Positions 18,105 through 21,997 of a stretch of 21,997 nt of DNA are shown piece after piece; the stretch's first letter is position 1, and every line of letters begins with the position of its first letter. Origin of the DNA: UBA6164 sp964344155 (GTDB lineage Bacteria; Patescibacteriota; Gracilibacteria; BD1-5; UBA6164); the NCBI GenBank assembly GCA_964344155.1, contig CAYFMG010000018.1:1-21997 (forward strand), given 5' to 3'. Both the position numbers and the translations under genes were made by a program. The notes under the pieces are model-generated. The model did not search any database. It was not told the origin of the DNA and saw only the letters and a program-made list of their open reading frames with translations.

Positions 18105-18678
18105 ATTTTAGATTAGCATTTACAAAGTCCCAGTTAACTAGATTCCAAAAGTTTTCTATATATTTAGGCCTAGCATTTCTTGTATCAATATAATAAGCAT
18201 GTTCCCATACATCTATAACAAGTAAAGCTTTATTATCAGTAGTTAGTACTGTTGCTGCATTTGAGGTATTCACTATATCTAGTTTCCCTTCAGGAGTACT
18301 AACTAACCAAGTCCAACCTGATCAAAAATTAGTAGCAGCACTTGTACTAAATTGTTCTCTAAATGCTTCAAAACTTCAAAAATCTCTATTTATTAATTCA
18401 GCAATCTCTCAACTTGGTTCACCTCAAGCTGAAGGAGCCATACAATTCCAATAAAAACTGTGATTCCATACTTGTGCAGCATTATTAAATACTCCCCCAT
18501 CTGAGTCTTTTATAATATCTTCTAAATCCTCATTATCAAAATCACTTCCCGATGTTAAATTATTTAAATTTGTAACATATGTTTGGTGGTGTTTTCCATA
18601 ATGATACTCTAAAGTTTCTTCAGATATATATGGTTCTAATGCATTTTTTGCATATGGTAATTCTGGTAATTTAAACAT
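18103..18678 (-). CDS. sodB: Superoxide dismutase, iron type
   Basis: 191 residues, ATG 18678 to TAA 18103-18105. A cytoplasmic enzyme that turns superoxide into hydrogen peroxide and oxygen. Metal ligands in place: His26 (YHYGKHHQTYV), His73 (VWNHSFYW), Asp156 and His160 (DVWEHAYY). Gln69 (AAQVWNH) together with FYWNCMAPSAGGEPS and NFGSGWTWLV is the iron-type signature; manganese enzymes place their glutamine elsewhere. No signal peptide. Length normal. Regulation: a Fur-like box covers the promoter, so iron or peroxide may control it. Convergent with leuS. Metal choice is predicted from residues only and could be cambialistic. Confidence 0.95.
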
Positions 18679-18705
18679 TTCTTTTTATAGTTAAAAAATA
18701 ATTAA

Positions 18706-18724
18706 GATAATAATAATCGTTCTC
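18706..18724 (-). promoter_or_regulatory. Fur-like box over the sodB promoter
   Basis: GATAATAATAATCGTTCTC matches the classical 19-bp Fur box in 16 positions. On the minus strand a promoter is TTGCAT (18737-18732), 16-bp spacer, TATTAT (18715-18710); the box covers the -10 and most of the spacer, an ideal place for repression. The box lies 28-46 bp before the ATG. AT-richness makes partial matches likely, so this is a prediction. Confidence 0.5.
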
Positions 18725-18738
18725 GTTTTAAATGCAAG

Positions 18739-18779
18739 AAAAAAATAATAATTACATTTTTTGTAACTATTATTTTTTT
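18739..18779 (-). terminator. Terminator of the ruvB-FemAB operon
   Basis: An 18-bp stem (18739-18756 with 18762-18779, one G-U on the minus strand) and T-rich loop, overlapping the stop codon of the FemAB-like gene and followed by U. Confidence 0.7.
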
Positions 18780-19669
18780 CTTATTTTTCTCAAAATATCA
18801 ATAAAAAAGTATTTAAGTTTTTTGTTTATCCAAATATAACTATCACTTACTTCTCTAACATCTGCTGTAAGTTTTAGTTTAAAATTTGTAACTCATGACA
18901 AACTACTATTTTTTTCATTTGGACCAGCTACTCATAAAAAATCATAATACTTTGATCAGTTTGTTTTGGCTAGTTTTATAGCTTCCCATTGAAGTAGATA
19001 TGGAGCCATTAGATTTCTATATTTTTTATCACTAGTAGATGCTCAATAATAATAAATAGATACTTCTTTTTCAAATACAAAAATTCATCAAGCTATGACA
19101 GTATCATCTACATAAGCTAATAATAGTTCTGAAGAGCTTATATTATTTAAAAATGTTTTATAATACTCTATGTTGTTTCAACTAAAATTGTCTCTAGATG
19201 TTGTTTGTTTCATAAGTTCATAAAACTTTTCTATGTTAGCATCTGTTTTTTCAACTTTTTTTATCTCAACTCATTTTTTAGAAGCTAGTTTTATATTGTA
19301 CCTTCCCTTTGGTTTCATTTTTGCTAATATCTCATCTTCTGTTTTTTCTAAATCTACAACTGCTGTATATGGAGTTATAAATTTTTTATAATATCACTTT
19401 TTAAGTATATCTATACTAAAACTTCATTTTCAAGAATAATCCAAATTTTCTATTTGTAAAAACATAGCTTTTTCTTTTTTACAAGTTTCTATCAATTCTT
19501 TAACATTTTGTTCATCCAAGTTATTTTCTAGTCACAAAACAAATAGTCAGTACTCTCACATACCAACTTTTCTTTTTTCAATAAATATTCAATCTACCTC
19601 TATTATTTTCTCAGCTTGATTTGAGCTTACAAGCATATCTCACCAAGATTTTGTTTGCCAAATGGACAT
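18770..19669 (-). CDS. FemAB/FemX-like peptidyltransferase (peptidoglycan interpeptide bridge)
   Basis: 299 residues, ATG 19669 to TAA 18770-18772. FemABX enzymes use aminoacyl-tRNA to add amino acids to the lipid II side chain at the inner membrane face; related GNAT-fold proteins do other aminoacyl or acyl transfers. Visible marks: the N-terminal MSIWQTKSWGDML, KMKPKGRYNIKLASKKGVEI (conserved KxRxNIKxAxKxGV strand), FYELMKQTTSRDNF, and the second GNAT signature VIAGGIFVFEKEVSIYYYGA, STSDKKYRNLMAPYLLQWEA, then YYDFLGVAG. The protein is shorter than staphylococcal Fem proteins (about 420), lacking the coiled-coil arm. It lies 5 bp after ruvB in an operon. The amino acid used is not predictable. 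Confidence 0.85.
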
Positions 19670-19674
19670 ATTTT

Positions 19675-20685
19675 TTATTTTTTTAAATGATTAATCCCTG
19701 ATCATGAAATTTTTCTTCATCTAGGGGTTCTTTCTATAAATCATATTTGTAATAAATATGGTTCAACTACGTCTTCTAAAGTAGCTTCTTCTTCTCATAT
19801 AGCTGAAGCTAGAGTGTTTAATCAAACAGGTCAACTATTAAATTTTTCATGTATTGTAATTAAGTATTTTCTATCTAAATAATCAAGTCATAATTCATCT
19901 ATTCATATATCATTAAATATAGATTCTAATACCTCTTTTTCAGAGACATTTTTTCATATAGTATGATAATCTCTAACTATTTTTAATAACCTATTAGCTA
20001 TTCTTGGTGTTCATCTTGATTTTTTTGAAATATTCTCAAGCACATTTTCATCTAGTTTTATATCAAGTTTTAAAGCATTTCTATGTACTATACTTGATAT
20101 ATCATCACTTGAATAAAAATCTAGTTTTAATACATTTCAGAATCTATCTCTAAGCGGTGAAGACAATGCACTTAGTCTAGTAGTAGCTCAAACCAAAGTA
20201 AAACTCTTAAGTGGTAATTTTACACTTTGGGCACCTGTTCATGATCAAACCATTATATCTATCTCAAAATCTTCCATAGCAGTATACAATATTTCTTCAA
20301 CTTGTGGTCTAAGTCTATGTATTTCATCTATAAATAATATATCTCCATCTTCTAAGTTTGATAATATACTTACCAAGTCTGATTGCTTATCTATAGCTGG
20401 TCAACTTGTTGATCTCAAGTTTGTTTCCATCTCTGTTGCTATAATATTTGATAGGGTTGTTTTTCATAGTCATGGTGGCCCATAAAACAAAACATGCTCC
20501 ATGGCTTCATCTCTAATTTTTGACGAAGCAATAGAAACAGAAAGGTGTTTTTTAATACTATCCTGTCCTACATAATCCTCTAGTTTTAGAGGACGAAGAA
20601 TATTAGAAAACTTAGTTTTGTCTATTTGTTTTTCTTGAGTTGAAACAACTCTATTTATGTCTTGTTTTTTAGATGACTCTATCAT
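19675..20685 (-). CDS. ruvB: Holliday junction branch migration helicase RuvB
   Basis: 336 residues, ATG 20685 to TAA 19675-19677. RuvB is the hexameric AAA+ motor that with RuvA drives branch migration at Holliday junctions. Motifs: LRPLKLEDYVGQDSIKKHL, Walker A FYGPPGLGKTTL near residues 67-78 (both inner glycines are TGA), Walker B DILFIDEIHRLRPQVEEILY, TAMEDFEIDI, sensor LVGATTRLSALSSPLRDRFG, arginine-finger region and RGTPRIANRLLKIVRDY, and the winged-helix end with VEPYLLQIGFIERTPRGRKI. The length is normal. First gene of the ruvB-FemAB operon, with its own promoter. Confidence 0.97.
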
Positions 20686-20712
20686 TTCTCAAAAAATATT
20701 TAATAATTGTAT

Positions 20713-20741
20713 ATAATATATATATATAATGATTTTTGTAA
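20713..20741 (-). promoter_or_regulatory. Promoter of ruvB
   Basis: Minus-strand TTACAA (20741-20736), 17-bp spacer, TATTAT (20718-20713), 27 bp before the ATG. The surrounding TATATA run makes the -10 position uncertain. Confidence 0.4.
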
Positions 20742-20790
20742 AGAAAAAAGAGTTTTTTTCTAGATCTTTTATTATTTTTAATAGGCACAA

Positions 20791-20821
20791 AAAAACACAA
20801 AAATTAAATTTTTGTGTTTTT
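20791..20821 (-). terminator. Terminator of surface-protein copy C
   Basis: Perfect 15-bp stem AAAAACACAAAAATT / AATTTTTGTGTTTTT around one base, 8 bp past the TAG stop of copy C. Confidence 0.75.
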
Positions 20822-20828
20822 TATACAA

Positions 20829-21997
20829 CTAACGATATAAACGAATAGATGTAACTCTAATTTTACAATAATAAAAGAATAGATCTATATCTTGAAGTCA
20901 ATTTATGGAACTAATATCCATAGTACGACTAACATTTGTACCTCATCCAACACCATTCAAATTACCACCATAATATTCACTTCATCAAACATGAATTCTA
21001 AAATGTTCAGCTCAACTTCAAGAAGATCCTGATACTAGTGTTGCAGTTAATTCTAAATAATTATAACCTGTTACATCAATATTATTTACTGTATCAAAAT
21101 ATGCATGCCATCCAGGATATCCAGCGGGAGGTAATATTCCCATATCCATATATGTTCAAGCTTTAGTAAAATGTATTGAACTTGTTGTAGTTGATTCACC
21201 TGTATCACGTCTCCAGCCCCCTGTTACTGAAGTATTTTCATCTCAGCTATTATATAAGTATAAAACATCTGATTTACAAGTGTTTCAATCTTGAAAAAAT
21301 CAACTTTTACAACTCCAAGTACAACTTGCAGGAGCTTCCCGTGCTCAACTTACATAATTTACTGTTACATTTACTGTATCTTCTACTGCATTTGCTGGTA
21401 GTGGTACCGATGTACATTGTTCTTGTTTACTATCTGGTTTACAATCTCATGCTTCTAAGTGATGATTTGCATTACAAGTCCAGTTACAATTACTTGCTGT
21501 AGTCCCATACGGAATTGTTTGATTTACTACTGTGTATGTAGAATTTAATGGTCATCATTGTTCTACACATTGTACTGTTATTGTATTTGGGTTACATACT
21601 CATCCATTTAATGTATAATTTGGATTACATACTGTTGATTTTGTTGTTCATATGTTTTCTATACTCCCATTGTTACATCTATATGTATTTGTTACTTGTT
21701 CTGATCAGTTTGATACTACTGTAGATCATGTCTTTGTTTGTGAACTTGTAGCTAAGTGTCATAATTGTGGTATATTGTGTCAGTCTTGTGTTGTTGCTAA
21801 ACATCATGTATATGTAACTGCTGTTGTTGCTAGTGCTACACTATCACTTGTTAAACTTTTTTTGTTTCAATATACTACTTTTCTTGTTACTATTTCTTGT
21901 GCTTTTGCATCACTTGGATTTAAGTTTGTTAGTCTTGCTATTTTTGTTGTATTTTGGATAGCTGTTCAAGCATAGGCATTTTTTAGTTTTGTTAGCA
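20829..21997 (-). CDS. Prepilin-family modular surface protein, copy C (C-terminal part; start lies off the right edge)
   Basis: The open frame enters at the right edge and ends at TAG 20829-20831, about 389 residues, many TGA glycines. The first part, LTKLKNAYAGTAIQNTTKIA RLTNLNPSD, ... KKSLTSDSVALATTAVTYTG CLATTQDGHNIPQLGHLATS, aligns with copy B residues of the same kind, so it is a paralogue. A Cys-rich stalk follows with more repeats than copy B: YRCNNGSIEN, CNPNYTLNGGVC, CNWTCNANHHLEAGDC, CTWSCKSGFFQDGNTC. The last roughly 170 residues (LYLYNSGDENTSVTGG ... RIHVGGSEYYGGNLNGVGGG ... LFFYYCKIRVTSIRLYR) are beta-rich, resembling a jelly-roll sandwich, and unrelated in sequence to the LamG part of copy B. 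Probable extracellular adhesin; ligand unknown. Confidence 0.78.

Noticed and set aside
20711..20730. TATATA run before ruvB as a tandem repeat or origin element
   Set aside because: It is short and fits ordinary AT-rich promoter sequence; no DnaA boxes or other origin marks are near.
21191..21975. Plus-strand hydrophobic open frames
   Set aside because: They are antisense to copy C, which aligns with copy B on the minus strand.

Overview
The window is strongly AT-rich, single-contig bacterial DNA that only makes sense under genetic code 25, in which UGA is glycine. In-frame TGA falls on invariant glycines of well-known proteins: LeuRS next to its HIGH-like motif, both glycines of the NhaD NAGGAW motif, the RuvB Walker A loop, the HicA GGKH turn and the class III prepilin glycine. 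Every gene whose end is in the window stops at TAA or TAG. This code, the small intergenic gaps and the pilin and surface-protein families point to Gracilibacteria or Absconditabacteria (SR1) of the Candidate Phyla Radiation. I cannot tell these two apart from this window. Read with the standard code most genes here fall to pieces.

Layout. 1-344 (-) is the start of a prepilin-like surface protein (copy A). 345-640 holds a strong minus-strand terminator with a possible short RNA, and the nhaD terminator. 641-1927 (-) is the Na+/H+ antiporter NhaD. 2051-2857 (+) holds frr and rpmG. 2924-8012 (-) is a dense run: an M23-like peptidase, smpB, serS, a U32 peptidase-family gene and yebC. 8121-8578 (-) is a hicBA toxin-antitoxin pair. 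8676-11936 (-) is a 1087-codon prepilin/LamG surface protein (copy B) broken by one TAA at codon 25. 12006-14018 (-) holds thiI and an O-methyltransferase. 14157-14507 (+) is a VirB2/TrbC-like pilin and 14569-14787 (-) a small membrane protein. 14923-15421 (+) is a PemK/MazF-like toxin gene with a +1 frame break, followed by leuS (15531-18074, +). Then come an iron-type superoxide dismutase (18103-18678, -) with a Fur-like box over its promoter, a FemAB-like gene and ruvB (18770-20685, -), and the C-terminal part of a third surface protein (copy C, 20829 to the window edge, -).

How it fits together. Much of the window is translation and housekeeping (frr, rpmG, smpB, serS, leuS, thiI, yebC, ruvB). 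Set among these are cell-surface genes: three members of one modular family that share a prepilin N-terminus and Cys-rich stalk but carry different C-terminal domains, plus a T4SS-type pilin, a FemAB-like wall enzyme and an M23-like protein. For an epibiotic or predatory CPR lineage, a family with a constant stalk and exchangeable tip is a reasonable candidate for host or substrate attachment; that role is inference. Two toxin systems (hicBA and a PemK-like gene) and a GC-rich palindromic repeat present three times, once inside leuS, are the signs of mobility. I saw no tRNA, rRNA, CRISPR array or transposase.
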